64,000 bases of DNA from Heyndrickxia shackletonii (lineage in GTDB: Bacteria > Bacillota > Bacilli > Bacillales > Bacillaceae_C), in contig NZ_LJJC01000006.1 of NCBI RefSeq assembly GCF_001420715.1, positions 322,548-386,547 on the forward strand, written 5' to 3'. Each line of letters starts with the position of its first letter. The first letter of the stretch is position 1. The position numbers and the translations under genes are program-made. The notes under the pieces are model-generated. The model was given only the letters and a program-made list of their open reading frames with translations, did no database searches and was not told the DNA's origin. This document shows positions 38,260 to 47,524 of the stretch, piece after piece.

Positions 38260-39089
38260 AGGATATTTTCCTTGTGGTCGGTATTCCTGAGGCAACCTAT
38301 CACTATCATGTAAAAAACTTTGGGAATAAAGATACGAATAGAGAGCTAAAAGAACTCATTACCGACCTGTTTAAGAAGTTCCATGAACGTTACGGTTATA
38401 AACGCATCACAAAGGAATTAAAGAAGTTAGGACATCGTGTTAACCATAAAAAAGTGTATCGACTTATGCGAGAAATAGGATTGAAATGTGTAAAATTTAT
38501 GCGGAAATCCCGTAAATACAATTCCTATAAGGGGAAGGTTGGGAAGGTAGCGAAAAACCGTTTATCCCGGCGTTTTTCCACACCTATCCCTCTTCAAAAA
38601 TTAGTAACAGACATTACAGAATTCAAATGTCTAGGCGATGAGAAGTTATATTTAAATCCGATTCTTGACCTTTATAACGTAGAAATTGTTGCGTTTGAAA
38701 TTAGGAAACGTCCAACGTTAGATCTTGTCATGAAACCTTTAAAAGAAACAATAGAGATATTAAAGAATCATGCGACCTATCGCACCACTATCCATTCCGA
38801 TCAAGGCTGGCATTATCAACACAACCAATGGGTCAGAACGTTAAAAGAAAATAAAATATTCCAAAGCATGTCACGTAAAGCAACCTGCGCAGACAACGCT
38901 TCGATGGAGAATTTCTTCGGCATTTTAAAACAAGAAATGTATTATGGGGAGATTCTAGTAAGCTATGAAGAATTAAAAAGAAGAATAGAAGAATATATCT
39001 ACTGGTATAACAATGAACGTTCAAAAGAAAAATTGGCTGGAATGAGGCCAGTTGAATACCGAACTCAATCCAGCCAATCAGCTGCATAA
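38223..39089 (+). CDS. IS150-type transposase OrfB (DDE integrase core)
   Basis: About 288 residues with the rve/DDE fold: HTH_21-type segment (YGYKRITKELKKLGHRVNHKKVYRLMREIGL), first Asp in LVTDITEF, second in TIHSDQGWHY and Glu in SMENFFGILKQE, 35 residues after the second Asp as in IS3 elements. No stop or frameshift is seen, so the protein is likely active. It is expected mainly as the C-terminal part of OrfAB; the TTG at 38223 is only the first possible internal start. Confidence 0.93.
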   Translation: MAFELKEEGFRLKDIFLVVGIPEATYHYHVKNFGNKDTNRELKELITDLFKKFHERYGYKRITKELKKLGHRVNHKKVYRLMREIGLKCVKFMRKSRKYNSYKGKVGKVAKNRLSRRFSTPIPLQKLVTDITEFKCLGDEKLYLNPILDLYNVEIVAFEIRKRPTLDLVMKPLKETIEILKNHATYRTTIHSDQGWHYQHNQWVRTLKENKIFQSMSRKATCADNASMENFFGILKQEMYYGEILVSYEELKRRIEEYIYWYNNERSKEKLAGMRPVEYRTQSSQSAA

Positions 39090-39225
39090 TAAAACTCTAA
39101 CTTTTAGGGGTAACCACCATATCCATGCGTTTATGTGCACTATTTCTATTGCTTATGTTACTGTGATTTCTAAATTTCACCACAGTATCAGCACTACTTA
39201 ATTTAAAAATGCTTTTCTAACAATA

Positions 39226-40767
39226 TTAAACAGTTGCAGTATCTCTCTCTACGTTACCTGACTTGTTTGAATCCTGTAACTGAACGTTTTCGTTTAAGCC
39301 AAGCGCCTGTGCTGTTGAAGTATGAATCTCCTCGATAAGCTCTGGATGCTCCCTTAGTGACAAGCCATAAGAAGGAATCATTTCTTTAATTTTCGGTTCC
39401 CATTCCTTCATATGTTGCGGGAAGCATTTGTTTATTACATCAAGCATAACCTGAACAGCGGTAGAAGCACCTGGAGAAGCGCCAAGCAATGCAGCGATGG
39501 TGCCATTAGCACCTGTAATAACTTCCGTACCAAATTGAAGCGTTCCTTTGCCTCCAGCCTCCGTATCTTTAATAACTTGAACACGTTGGCCTGCTACCAC
39601 GATATCCCAATCTTCAATTTTAGCGTTAGGAACAAATTCTCGTAGCTCTTCGATACGTTGTTCCTTCGATAACATAAGTTGTTGAACGAGATATTTTGTT
39701 AAAGGAATGTTTTTTGCACCTGCTGCTAACATCGTAAAGACATTATTCGGTTTTACAGATGCGATTAAATCCATATTAGAACCCGTTTTTAAGAATTTTG
39801 GTGAGAAGCCGGCAAACGGTCCGAATAGCAATGATTTTTTGTTGTCGATATATCGTGTATCAAGATGCGGCACAGACATTGGAGGAGCACCAACTGCAGC
39901 TTTTCCGTATACTTTTGCATGATGTTGCTCTACAACCTCTTGATTGTTACATACTAGGAATAATCCGCTTACTGGGAATCCTCCAATATGTTTACTTTCA
40001 GGAATACCTGTTTTTTGTAGTAAATGCAAGCTTCCGCCACCGGCACCAATAAAGACGAATTTTGCAGTATGGCGTTCGACAATGCCTCTATCGTTCCTTA
40101 CTTTTAATTCCCAAGCGCCATCGGCAGTACGTTTAATATCATTAACCTTATGTTTAAATTTGATATGAACGTTTTTACTCTCTAAGTGGTCGAACAACAT
40201 GCGTGTTAAAGCACCAAAGTTGACATCCGTTCCTGTGTCAATTTTGGTTGCAGCTATAGGTTCCTTCGATGTACGGCCATCCATAATAAGCGGAATCCAT
40301 TCCTTCAATGTTTCCGGATCATCAGAAAATTCCATCCCTTGGAAAAGAGGATTGTTCGAAAGCGCTTCAAAACGTTTTTTCAAGAACTCTACATTTTTTT
40401 CCCCTTGTACTAAACTCATATGAGGCAATGGCATAATAAAGTCATGAGGATTACTGATTAAATTACTGTTTACAAGATAAGACCAAAATTGTCTTGAAAC
40501 CTGGAACTGTTCATTAATATTTATCGCTTTACTAATATCTATGGATCCATCCGGTTTTTCTACGGTGTAGTTAAGCTCACAAAGTGCAGAATGCCCTGTT
40601 CCCGCATTATTCCATTCGTTAGAGCTTTCCTCTCCTGCCCATTCGAGCTTCTCAAAAACAGTAATATTCCAATCCGGAACTAGTTCTTTCAAGAGTGTTC
40701 CCAAAGTCGCACTCATGATTCCGGCACCAATTAAAATAACGTCTGTTCTAGTATCACGGTTGCTCAT
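39226..40767 (-). CDS. mqo: Malate:quinone oxidoreductase
   Basis: Membrane-associated FAD enzyme oxidising malate to oxaloacetate with electrons to the quinone pool. 513 residues with the Rossmann start [71 protein letters not shown], and [16 protein letters not shown], all typical of Mqo. The ATG at 40767 is preferred because AAGGAT lies upstream at good spacing; an ATG nine bases earlier overlaps it. The 5' leader carries a compact structured RNA (40794-40866). It is clustered with aspA and malic enzyme. Confidence 0.95.
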   Translation of the reverse strand: MSNRDTRTDVILIGAGIMSATLGTLLKELVPDWNITVFEKLEWAGEESSNEWNNAGTGHSALCELNYTVEKPDGSIDISKAININEQFQVSRQFWSYLVNSNLISNPHDFIMPLPHMSLVQGEKNVEFLKKRFEALSNNPLFQGMEFSDDPETLKEWIPLIMDGRTSKEPIAATKIDTGTDVNFGALTRMLFDHLESKNVHIKFKHKVNDIKRTADGAWELKVRNDRGIVERHTAKFVFIGAGGGSLHLLQKTGIPESKHIGGFPVSGLFLVCNNQEVVEQHHAKVYGKAAVGAPPMSVPHLDTRYIDNKKSLLFGPFAGFSPKFLKTGSNMDLIASVKPNNVFTMLAAGAKNIPLTKYLVQQLMLSKEQRIEELREFVPNAKIEDWDIVVAGQRVQVIKDTEAGGKGTLQFGTEVITGANGTIAALLGASPGASTAVQVMLDVINKCFPQHMKEWEPKIKEMIPSYGLSLREHPELIEEIHTSTAQALGLNENVQLQDSNKSGNVERDTATV

Positions 40768-40793
40768 TTTTTTCATCCTTATTCCCTATATTT

Positions 40794-40866
40794 GCAGAAA
40801 GGATGTAGGCTATCCTGCTAAAGCGTCACAGCAAGCCATGGCGCGACCTAGTCACACCATTTCTGC
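40794..40866 (-). ncRNA. Candidate structured leader RNA (three-way junction) of mqo
   Basis: On the minus strand a 73-nt segment folds as: P1 GCAGAAA/TTTCTGC at the two ends; P2 GGTGTGAC-TAG-GTCGCGCC, an 8 bp hairpin with a triloop and two G-U pairs; P3 GGCT/AGCC extended by TGCT/AGCA with a GGAT bulge and a 10-nt loop. A TATAAT lies just upstream (complement near 40885-40893), so the RNA starts within about 10-15 nt of the transcript 5' end, and the mqo RBS follows about 15 nt after it. No match to a riboswitch class I know. Confidence 0.55.
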
Positions 40867-41188
40867 ATCAATTTTTTCCTTCTTATATTATATCACTATT
40901 ATTTCTAGTTTAAAATAACTAGGATTATTTGATAATTATAAGCTATTTGAAAATCTAGTAAAAAGTGGGTATTTGCACCCATACGTTTGCGCACACAAAA
41001 ACCAAAGCCTTAACAGTTTCTCGAAAAGGTTGAGGCTTTGGTTTGCAGTTTCTTATATCAACTTAAGAGGCTGTAATTAAAAAGTTATAAATTATCCAGC
41101 CTTAAATGGACCCAAGTTGAAGGACAAGTTAATGAACTAAGACACCTAAAAAATCCAAATTTTTATTTAGGAATTCCCTATTAAAGTA
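40867..41188. other. Gap between mqo promoter and aspA
   Basis: Contains the mqo promoter at its left edge and the aspA terminator at 40997-41044. No gene seen. Confidence 0.5.
40997..41044 (-). terminator. Terminator downstream of aspA
   Basis: AAACCAAAGCCT and AGGCTTTGGTTT form a 12 bp stem with a 22-base loop. It lies about 145 bp after the aspA stop and about 180 bp upstream of the mqo leader RNA; the arms are near symmetrical. Confidence 0.7.
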
Positions 41189-42619
41189 TTAATCTCGTTC
41201 GAGTAATTCAGCACCAGCAATTCCTGGATGTGTCATTTCATACGGATCTAATATCAAATTTAGCTCTTCTTCTGTTAATACATCATATTTCAAACATAGA
41301 TCCCGGATTGGTGCACCGCTTAAGATTGCCTCGCGGGCAATACGAGCTGCCGCTTCATACCCAATATGGGGATTTACTGCAGTAATGAGTCCTGCACTCT
41401 TCTCAACATACTCTTTCATTCTTTCTTCATTAGCTTGTATGCCTTTTAAGCAATTGTCAGTAAAAGTGCGGAAAGCATTATTCATGATGCTGATGGATTG
41501 CAGCAAATTAAATACAAGAACAGGCTCCATAACATTTAACTCAAGCTGGCCTGCTTCGGATGCCAGACAGATTGTATGGTCATTGCCAATAACTTGGAAT
41601 GCCACCTGATTAATTACTTCTGCCATCACAGGATTTACTTTACCAGGCATAATGGAAGAACCCGGCTGTCTTGCAGGCAGTGTGATTTCACCTAATCCGG
41701 CTCTTGGTCCTGACGCCATTAAACGCAAGTCATTGGCGATTTTTGACATATTCATCATACAAACCTTCAATGCTGCTGATACTTCTGTGTAAGCATCTGT
41801 ATTTTGGGTGGCATCAACAAGATGCTCAGCACCGATTAACGGTAAGCCGCTAATCTCTGCCAGATGTTTTACTACCAATTCAATGTACCGCGGATAAGCA
41901 TTTAATCCGGTTCCAACTGCTGTTGCCCCCATGTTCAATTCATATAAATGCTGACGTGATTGTTGAATTCGTTTGATATCGCGACCGATAACGCGGCTAT
42001 AAGCTTCAAATTCCTGTCCAAGCCGAATCGGCACAGCATCCTGAAGGTGTGTGCGCCCCATTTTAATGACATGGTTAAATTCCTGAGCCTTCTCCTCAAA
42101 AACTGCACGCATTTCTTCCATGGTAGCCAATAAGTTTTCCAAAAGATTTAACACGGCAATATGAATCGCCGAAGGAAATGCATCATTTGTGGATTGGGAC
42201 ATATTAACATGAGTATTGGGGCTGCAATGGAAATAGTCCCCTTTTTCTTTCCCAAGCAATTCGAGAGCACGGTTGGCAAGGACTTCATTCACATTCATGT
42301 TAATCGATGTTCCTGCTCCGCCTTGAATCGGGTCAACTATTATTTGATCATGCCATTTGCCTTCTATCATTTCATCTGCTGCCTTAACAATTGCTTCTCC
42401 AAGTTCGGAGTAGAGACGCTTAACATCCATATTTGCAAGTGCAGCTGCCTTTTTCACGATTGCCATACCCTTTATTAATTCTCCATGGATATGATACCCA
42501 GTGATTGGAAAATTCTCAACTGCCCGGAGTGTCTGAATCCCATAATAAGCTTCAGCAGGAACTTCCTTTGATCCTAAAAAATCCTTTTCAGTACGCATTT
42601 GACTTTGTGTGATTGACAT
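41189..42619 (-). CDS. aspA: Aspartate ammonia-lyase
   Basis: Converts aspartate to fumarate plus ammonia. 476 residues of the fumarase/aspartase family: TEKDFLGSKEVPAEAYYGIQTLRA at the N-terminus, GGAGTSINMNVNEVLANRALE, the signature GSSIMPGKVNPVMAE, and a C-terminal GIAGAELLERD. The start at 42619 follows TAGGAGAGCGAAAAAT; an upstream frame adds 14 unlikely residues. Its product feeds malate, linking it to the flanking mqo and malic enzyme genes. Confidence 0.95.
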   Translation of the reverse strand: MSITQSQMRTEKDFLGSKEVPAEAYYGIQTLRAVENFPITGYHIHGELIKGMAIVKKAAALANMDVKRLYSELGEAIVKAADEMIEGKWHDQIIVDPIQGGAGTSINMNVNEVLANRALELLGKEKGDYFHCSPNTHVNMSQSTNDAFPSAIHIAVLNLLENLLATMEEMRAVFEEKAQEFNHVIKMGRTHLQDAVPIRLGQEFEAYSRVIGRDIKRIQQSRQHLYELNMGATAVGTGLNAYPRYIELVVKHLAEISGLPLIGAEHLVDATQNTDAYTEVSAALKVCMMNMSKIANDLRLMASGPRAGLGEITLPARQPGSSIMPGKVNPVMAEVINQVAFQVIGNDHTICLASEAGQLELNVMEPVLVFNLLQSISIMNNAFRTFTDNCLKGIQANEERMKEYVEKSAGLITAVNPHIGYEAAARIAREAILSGAPIRDLCLKYDVLTEEELNLILDPYEMTHPGIAGAELLERD

Positions 42620-42682
42620 ATTTTTCGCTCTCCTATTTAGTAAAGTCCAATAGCTGTCCATATTAAAGAAAAATAAAAAATA

Positions 42683-42864
42683 GACACTGTCTAGCGCAAG
42701 CAGCTAGCGGATTTCTCCGTCTCCTCCGGTCGATAAGTCAACATCAGGTAAAAATGGAAGAGCTATTTTTCAATAGCGAGTGAATTACCTCAGCACGGTT
42801 TCCTTTATATCGGTCGAAGACTACGAAATCCGTACGCTAGAGCTGCGGCGCTTCCGCTTTTCTT
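42683..42864. repeat. Diverged Bacillus-type intergenic inverted repeat (MITE-like)
   Basis: The left arm begins CTGTCTAGCGCAAGCAGCTA, followed by GGATTTC...GGTCGAT; the right arm is its imperfect inverse and ends GCGGCGCTTCCGCTTTTC. The layout resembles the TGTCTAGCTCCAGCGCC...GCGCTTGCGCTTTTC elements common between Bacillus genes. It fills the gap between malic enzyme and aspA. Confidence 0.7.
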
Positions 42865-42865
42865 A

Positions 42866-44263
42866 CTATCTAAAATCCTTAGGAATTCGACGGTTCACTC
42901 CTGTTAAGATTGCTGCTTGTACAACAGCTTGACGTACTTTCGAAACGACATGTTCGTTAAAAATACTAGGAATTATATATTGCTCGTTCAGTTCTTTTTC
43001 CGTAACAACCGATGCGATCGCCCGAGCAGCAGCAAGCTTCATTGGCTCATTAATTAAAGTTGCCCGACAGTCGAGAGCTCCACGATATATACCAGGAAAC
43101 GCTAACACATTATTGATTTGGTTAGGGTAGTCACTGCGTCCTGTAGCAAATACTCTTACATGATCCTGAGCTTCCTCAGGTGAAATTTCAGGATTAGGGT
43201 TAGCCATCGCAAAAACGATTGGATCTTCAGCCATTTTCTGAACATCTGCAGCTGATAAAATACCGCCTCTTGATACGCCAATAAAAACATCCGCATCCTT
43301 AATAACGTCTTTCAACGTTCCTTCTTGCTTTTCAACTTGATCTTGTTCCGCTAGCCATTGCCACATTGGATAAGGATAGGTTCCACCATTTACGATTGCC
43401 CCATCACGGTCCACAGGAACGAGACGTTTTACACCCGCATTAATAAGCATTTTACAAATGGCTACTCCGGCAGCTCCGATTCCATTCACAACCACACGAA
43501 CGTCTTCCATCTTTTTACCCACAACTTTTAAGGCATTTAAAAGACCTGCAACGACAACCACTGCGGTTCCATGTTGATCATCATGAAAAACTGGAATATC
43601 TAATTCTTCCGTCAAACGCTTTTCAATTTCGAAACAACGTGGTGAACTAATATCTTCTAAATTAATCCCGCCAAAAATAGGTGCTATATTTTTTATTGTT
43701 TGAATGATCTCTTCTGTATCCTGTGTATCCAAGCAGATTGGAAAGGCATCAACATCCGCTAATTGCTTAAATAACATCGCCTTACCTTCCATAACAGGTG
43801 CCGATGCAAGCGGTCCTATATCTCCAAGACCGAGTACAGCACTGCCATCTGAAATTACTGCGACAGTATTTCGTTTAATCGTCAAAGAGTAAGCTTTCTT
43901 CGGATCTTCATGAATAGCGGAACAAACACGAGCAACTCCTGGAGTATAAACCCTTGATAAATCATCTCTATTTTTGATAGGTATCTTTGATTTAATCGAG
44001 ATTTTTCCACCTAAATGCGCAAGAAATGTCCGATCTGATACGTTAATTATTTTTACACCTGAGGTAGATCTTAGATGTTCAAGAACTTGTTCCTCGTGCT
44101 TATCACTTACTTCAATTGTGATGTCACGTACGGAAGATTCCCCACTGGAACTAATAACATCAATGGATATAATATCTCCTCCTGCTTTTCCTATAACAGA
44201 GGCAACTTCACCAAATGAAATATTTTTTAATTCGACACGTGCTACCAAATTATTAAAAGCCAT
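42866..44263 (-). CDS. NAD(P)-dependent malic enzyme with N-terminal ACT domain
   Basis: Oxidative decarboxylation of malate to pyruvate. 465 residues: ACT-like regulatory domain about 1-75 ([30 protein letters not shown]), malic N-domain ([15 protein letters not shown], the catalytic Lys region [23 protein letters not shown]), metal site [17 protein letters not shown]-binding [14 protein letters not shown], and [12 protein letters not shown]. The ACT domain is an addition to the shorter bacterial enzymes and suggests allosteric control. ATG follows AAAGGAGAAAAAC. With mqo and aspA it forms a C4-dicarboxylate node. Confidence 0.93.
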   Translation of the reverse strand: MAFNNLVARVELKNISFGEVASVIGKAGGDIISIDVISSSGESSVRDITIEVSDKHEEQVLEHLRSTSGVKIINVSDRTFLAHLGGKISIKSKIPIKNRDDLSRVYTPGVARVCSAIHEDPKKAYSLTIKRNTVAVISDGSAVLGLGDIGPLASAPVMEGKAMLFKQLADVDAFPICLDTQDTEEIIQTIKNIAPIFGGINLEDISSPRCFEIEKRLTEELDIPVFHDDQHGTAVVVVAGLLNALKVVGKKMEDVRVVVNGIGAAGVAICKMLINAGVKRLVPVDRDGAIVNGGTYPYPMWQWLAEQDQVEKQEGTLKDVIKDADVFIGVSRGGILSAADVQKMAEDPIVFAMANPNPEISPEEAQDHVRVFATGRSDYPNQINNVLAFPGIYRGALDCRATLINEPMKLAAARAIASVVTEKELNEQYIIPSIFNEHVVSKVRQAVVQAAILTGVNRRIPKDFR

Positions 44264-45013
44264 TGTTTTTCTCCTTTATGCATTTTTGTCACCTTTTCCT
44301 AAGGCAATGCTCATAAATAGGCATCATCCATAATAAGACAGTTATAGCTAACTCCCTTATCCTTGTTACTAGTTTACAATAAGAGGTCAAATTCTGCTGA
44401 ATCAAGTGACCTTTCATGTTGTAACCAATATTCCCGGATTGATAGATTAATTCGTAAATCAATGTTGGGAATTTTTCCTTAACAAAGATTATATACCGCT
44501 TTCATTATACTACCAAAAAATAAATTTTGGGTGATATTTGGTTAATATAAAAATGGTAAAATATCAATTAAATGCTACTCTAATTTATTCCGGAGCATTG
44601 TAAGGTAGTTTTAATTGAAAACGATAGATTTCATTTAAAAAATATATAACATGATTGGAACCAAAAACCGTACAGTTTTCTCCGAACAATTTACTTCCCG
44701 TGCCAAATCCTTTATATGTAATGCCCCATCCTCATGAACGAGCAAAATCTTCAATAAATCCTTATGCCTACTATTCATCCTTTCGCACCTGCTCAACATC
44801 ATAATATACAAGAAAGTTTAACTTTTATCTTTTCGGAAAGCAATGAAACATGTGATGCCTCTCTTCTTCAGACTCAACGGAAAAAGGAAGCAGGAGAACA
44901 TTGTCCTGCTTCTACTTTACCTCTATAAACTTAAGGATCTGGTATAACACTAGTAAACATGATTAGTTTTATGGCGAAAGATCAGCAAAAAAGCAGAAAA
45001 ATTGTTTACTCTA
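44264..45013. other. Gap with an HTH-gene remnant
   Basis: 750 bases without an intact gene. The malic-enzyme promoter lies near 44300-44400 and a short HTH fragment at 44635-44778. Confidence 0.5.
44635..44778 (-). pseudogene. Truncated HTH protein fragment (47 codons)
   Basis: Minus-strand frame starting MNSRHKDLLKILLVHEDG and continuing HIKDLAREVNCSEKTVRFLV is the N-terminal HTH of a DeoR/BglG-type regulator. It then runs into a stop with no further domain. The CAGGTG upstream could be its RBS. Most likely a relic of a larger regulator; a genuine tiny DNA-binding protein is less likely. Confidence 0.5.
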
Positions 45014-46375
45014 TTAGCGGGCAGGCGGAATGCTCTGAGGAAAATTGAAAACATTATCTGGATCATATTTAGCCTTAACCCTAGTAAGACGTTCAAAGTT
45101 ACTTCCATAGTAAGCCTTAGGCCAGTTTTCAATTGATAAGTCAGGGGTATTAACATATACGCCTCGGGTAAATGGGCGCATCGCTTTATAGAAGTCCTCT
45201 ACCCAACGTATACCCAAAGCCGCCCCAGCTTTTTTGTTCCATGTGGCAAATATCGACATGTTTGAAAGAGCCTTGCGATAGTAATATGCTGTTGCCCTAC
45301 TCGATACTTTAGAGACAGCTCCGTTAAGACCATGAAAAAAGACTGAGACCGAAGAAGTTGGTGGTTCATTAATAAAGTTAGATATTAAGTCGATTGCTTC
45401 CTCTGGGAGCAATCGTTCTACGAAGGGACCTACACTCTTAAAGGGCTCGGGAGATCCTGGCTGGGTGGCTGCTATTCGTTCCACCGCTTGAAGCCATGGA
45501 ATCTCTTCGATGAACACCTGTTGCGGAGGACCAGCTATAAGCAGCGGCTGCAACAACTTGCGGAGTTTTTCGGCCGAACCAAAGAACACCCCCTGCATAA
45601 GCAGAGTTGACTGTAATCCTGAGGCGATGGTAAGTAGTGGTGTAAGTCTTTCATCAACTCCGGGCTCTGTATATTCCTGCCAAATTCGCAGTACAGGCTT
45701 CAGGTACCGCAAATCCCAGCTAATATTAGCATACGCGACTGTTTCAATCTTATAAGTACGGAAGCGAAAAGAGGTACAGATCCCAAAATTACCGCCACCT
45801 CCACCACGCGATGCCCAATAAAGATCAGCATTGTGATCAGCATTGGCATGGAGAACTTCCCCATTAGCATTGACCATCTCCAACTCAAGCAGGCTATCAC
45901 AAGTAAGCCCGAGCGTACGGGCTGCAATACTCTGGCCACCACCAAGAGTGAGCCCAGCGATGCCGGTGGTAGGGCAAAGACCCCCTGGTACCATTAATCC
46001 TTCAGATCCAAGAGTTTCATATATAACAATATCCCTTAAGCCAGTCTGCACAGTGACGGTTCCGCGTTTGTGATCAATATCTATCCGGTTCATCTCACTA
46101 ACATCGATTACAATGCCTGCGTTAACCACTGATAACCCCTCGTAACTATGACGGCCTGATCGTATACGAATCGGAACATCATGGTATCGGGCCCAGTGCA
46201 CCGCATTGGATACATCTTGAGTATTCTGGGCAAAAACGATGACCAGAGGAAATTTATTAAAAAAAGTGTTAAATTCCCTTCGAGCTGCATTATATTCCTT
46301 GTCACCAGGAACAACAATGCGGCCAGTTAGTTCAGGTTCTTTTTCTCCACGGATTGGCTTCTTCCCTTTGCTCAT
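45014..46375 (-). CDS. FAD-linked oxidase, berberine-bridge (BBE) type
   Basis: 453 residues: PP-loop FAD-binding domain (PLVIVFAQNTQDVSNAVHWARYHDVPIRIRSGRHSYEGLSV, where the His in GRHSYEG is the expected covalent FAD attachment), PGGLCPTTGIAGLTLGGGQS, GGGGGNFGI, and a C-terminal BBE segment YYGSNFERLTRVKAKYDPDNVFNFPQSIPP. No signal peptide. Oxidises an alcohol, sugar or amine with O2; substrate unknown. Start at 46375 after AAAGGGTGTGATAGTA. Isolated gene. Confidence 0.9.
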   Translation of the reverse strand: MSKGKKPIRGEKEPELTGRIVVPGDKEYNAARREFNTFFNKFPLVIVFAQNTQDVSNAVHWARYHDVPIRIRSGRHSYEGLSVVNAGIVIDVSEMNRIDIDHKRGTVTVQTGLRDIVIYETLGSEGLMVPGGLCPTTGIAGLTLGGGQSIAARTLGLTCDSLLELEMVNANGEVLHANADHNADLYWASRGGGGGNFGICTSFRFRTYKIETVAYANISWDLRYLKPVLRIWQEYTEPGVDERLTPLLTIASGLQSTLLMQGVFFGSAEKLRKLLQPLLIAGPPQQVFIEEIPWLQAVERIAATQPGSPEPFKSVGPFVERLLPEEAIDLISNFINEPPTSSVSVFFHGLNGAVSKVSSRATAYYYRKALSNMSIFATWNKKAGAALGIRWVEDFYKAMRPFTRGVYVNTPDLSIENWPKAYYGSNFERLTRVKAKYDPDNVFNFPQSIPPAR

Positions 46376-46563
46376 TACTATCACACCCTTTCATTTACGA
46401 AATCCTGCGTACAAATCAATGGGTTATCGATAGCGAGTCTATGCTGGAATACTTAACCATTTCCTGCCATCAAGTTAACCTATTAATCAATTTATAACTG
46501 TCCAGGATAATTTATGTGAAATAAATAGTGTGATCGTTCGAGAAAAGACAAGAGGTCATATAA

Positions 46564-46716
46564 TTAAAAGATATCAGCTAAATAGGATTGAATGGAATTA
46601 GGTAATAATCGATAGAAAAAGCCTTTATATTTAATATCGAATAGACCAGCAATACATAAAAGTATTATTATGAATAATAAAATAAGTATCTTATTCTTTT
46701 TTGACATTGATTTCAA
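46564..46716 (-). CDS. Small single-span membrane protein
   Basis: About 50 residues: basic N-terminus (KSMSKKNK), one hydrophobic helix (ILILLFIIILLCIAGLF) and a short basic/aromatic tail. TTG at 46716 follows GGAGGGAACCCTG at ideal spacing; an ATG nine bases later is the alternative. No family recognised. It sits alone between the YeiL-like regulator and the oxidase gene. Confidence 0.5.
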   Translation of the reverse strand: MKSMSKKNKILILLFIIILLCIAGLFDIKYKGFFYRLLPNSIQSYLADIF

Positions 46717-46771
46717 CAGGGTTCCCTCCACTACATTTGGTAACATTAGAACGTTCTTCTATCCTAAACAG

Positions 46772-47443
46772 TTACCTATTCTTCAACATCTCTGCAAGGT
46801 CATATAAAGAGTGGTATTGTTTAATATGATAATACCGTCCTGCCTTCTGTAAGTACCCTTTATCACAAAATTGTGTTAGTACATGCAATAAGTGACGGTA
46901 GGATACGCCTAAATAATCACAAACCGTTACGTGCTTCTCCTTATAAATTCCTTCATCAGCTGTTTGCAAGATAAAATCCGCAAGCCGGTTTTCAAGCGGA
47001 AAGGCAAGGCTTTGTGAATACTTTGCAGCCATAAGTGTTGCCTTTATGCTTAAAAACTTGGTTAATTCACGTAAGAATTTTGCATCCTCCATCAATTGTG
47101 TACGACAACGATGAATAGGAAGTGCGAAACAAATGGTCTTTGTTAAAGCTTGAATTCCTTTCGTATAGTACACCTCATTTAATAATTCCATTTCCCCGAT
47201 GTAATCATTTGCGTTGATAAAATTAATTAAAGAAACCTTCCCATTTTGATGTGTTACATAAATTTTTGCCTTTCCTTCAATAACATAAAATAGAAAGTTG
47301 GTTCTTGTGCCTTCTTGGATAATCCATTCATCCCGTTGATACTCGTGCACTTCCATAAACTCTTCCACTGGAAAAGAAAATAAATGCGCAATAGAGTTCT
47401 TCTCCATCTGCAGTCGCTTTTTCTCACCTTTGTAGATTTCCAT
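46772..47443 (-). CDS. Crp/Fnr-family regulator, YeiL-like
   Basis: 223 residues: cyclic-nucleotide-binding fold about 20-135 (DEWIIQEGTRTNFLFYVIEGKAKIYVTHQNGKVSLINFINANDYIGEMEL) and a C-terminal winged HTH (KHVTVCDYLGVSYRHLLHVLTQFCDKGYL). The architecture matches E. coli YeiL. Two adjacent ATGs at 47446 and 47443 follow GAGGTGG; the upstream 66 residues of the open frame are Cys/His-rich and non-conserved. Divergent from the MFS gene, with a 20 bp perfect palindrome between them. Confidence 0.87.
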   Translation of the reverse strand: MEIYKGEKKRLQMEKNSIAHLFSFPVEEFMEVHEYQRDEWIIQEGTRTNFLFYVIEGKAKIYVTHQNGKVSLINFINANDYIGEMELLNEVYYTKGIQALTKTICFALPIHRCRTQLMEDAKFLRELTKFLSIKATLMAAKYSQSLAFPLENRLADFILQTADEGIYKEKHVTVCDYLGVSYRHLLHVLTQFCDKGYLQKAGRYYHIKQYHSLYDLAEMLKNR

Positions 47444-47456
47444 CATCCACCTCAAA

Positions 47457-47476
47457 AATATGAGATATCTCATATT
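47457..47476. promoter_or_regulatory. 20-bp perfect palindrome, likely operator of the YeiL-like regulator
   Basis: AATATGAGATATCTCATATT is fully self-complementary and lies in the 81 bp between the divergent regulator and MFS genes, 14 bp upstream of the regulator start. Confidence 0.7.
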
Positions 47477-47524
47477 ATTTTCTCGTATCTCCATGATAAC
47501 ATGCAAACAATGGAGGGAAATAAA

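Larger units (their letters stand above)
37650..39111 (+). mobile_element. IS3-family (IS150-like) insertion sequence, apparently intact
   Basis: About 1.46 kb with terminal inverted repeats ACCCCCGAAAGTTAGAGT (37650-37667) and, inverted, ACTCTAACTTTTAGGGGT (39094-39111); 16 of 18 bases match. The repeats may extend outward by a few bases to GGT/ACC (37643 and 39118). It contains orfA and orfB with a -1 frameshift site. No clear target duplication is visible; the flanks are instead two arms of a palindrome (37621-37636 and 39117-39132). Confidence 0.93.

Noticed and set aside
38223-39089. OrfB as separately initiated protein only
   Set aside because: A correctly phased A6G slip site with a downstream stem and an open -1 frame favour an OrfAB fusion; the TTG at 38223 has no RBS.
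40794-40866. tRNA gene
   Set aside because: Length and multi-helix fold are tRNA-like, but there is no GTTC T-loop, no anticodon arm layout, and P2 has a triloop.
45510-46073. Plus-strand ORFs opposite the BBE oxidase
   Set aside because: Shadows of a conserved FAD-binding gene, without start signals.
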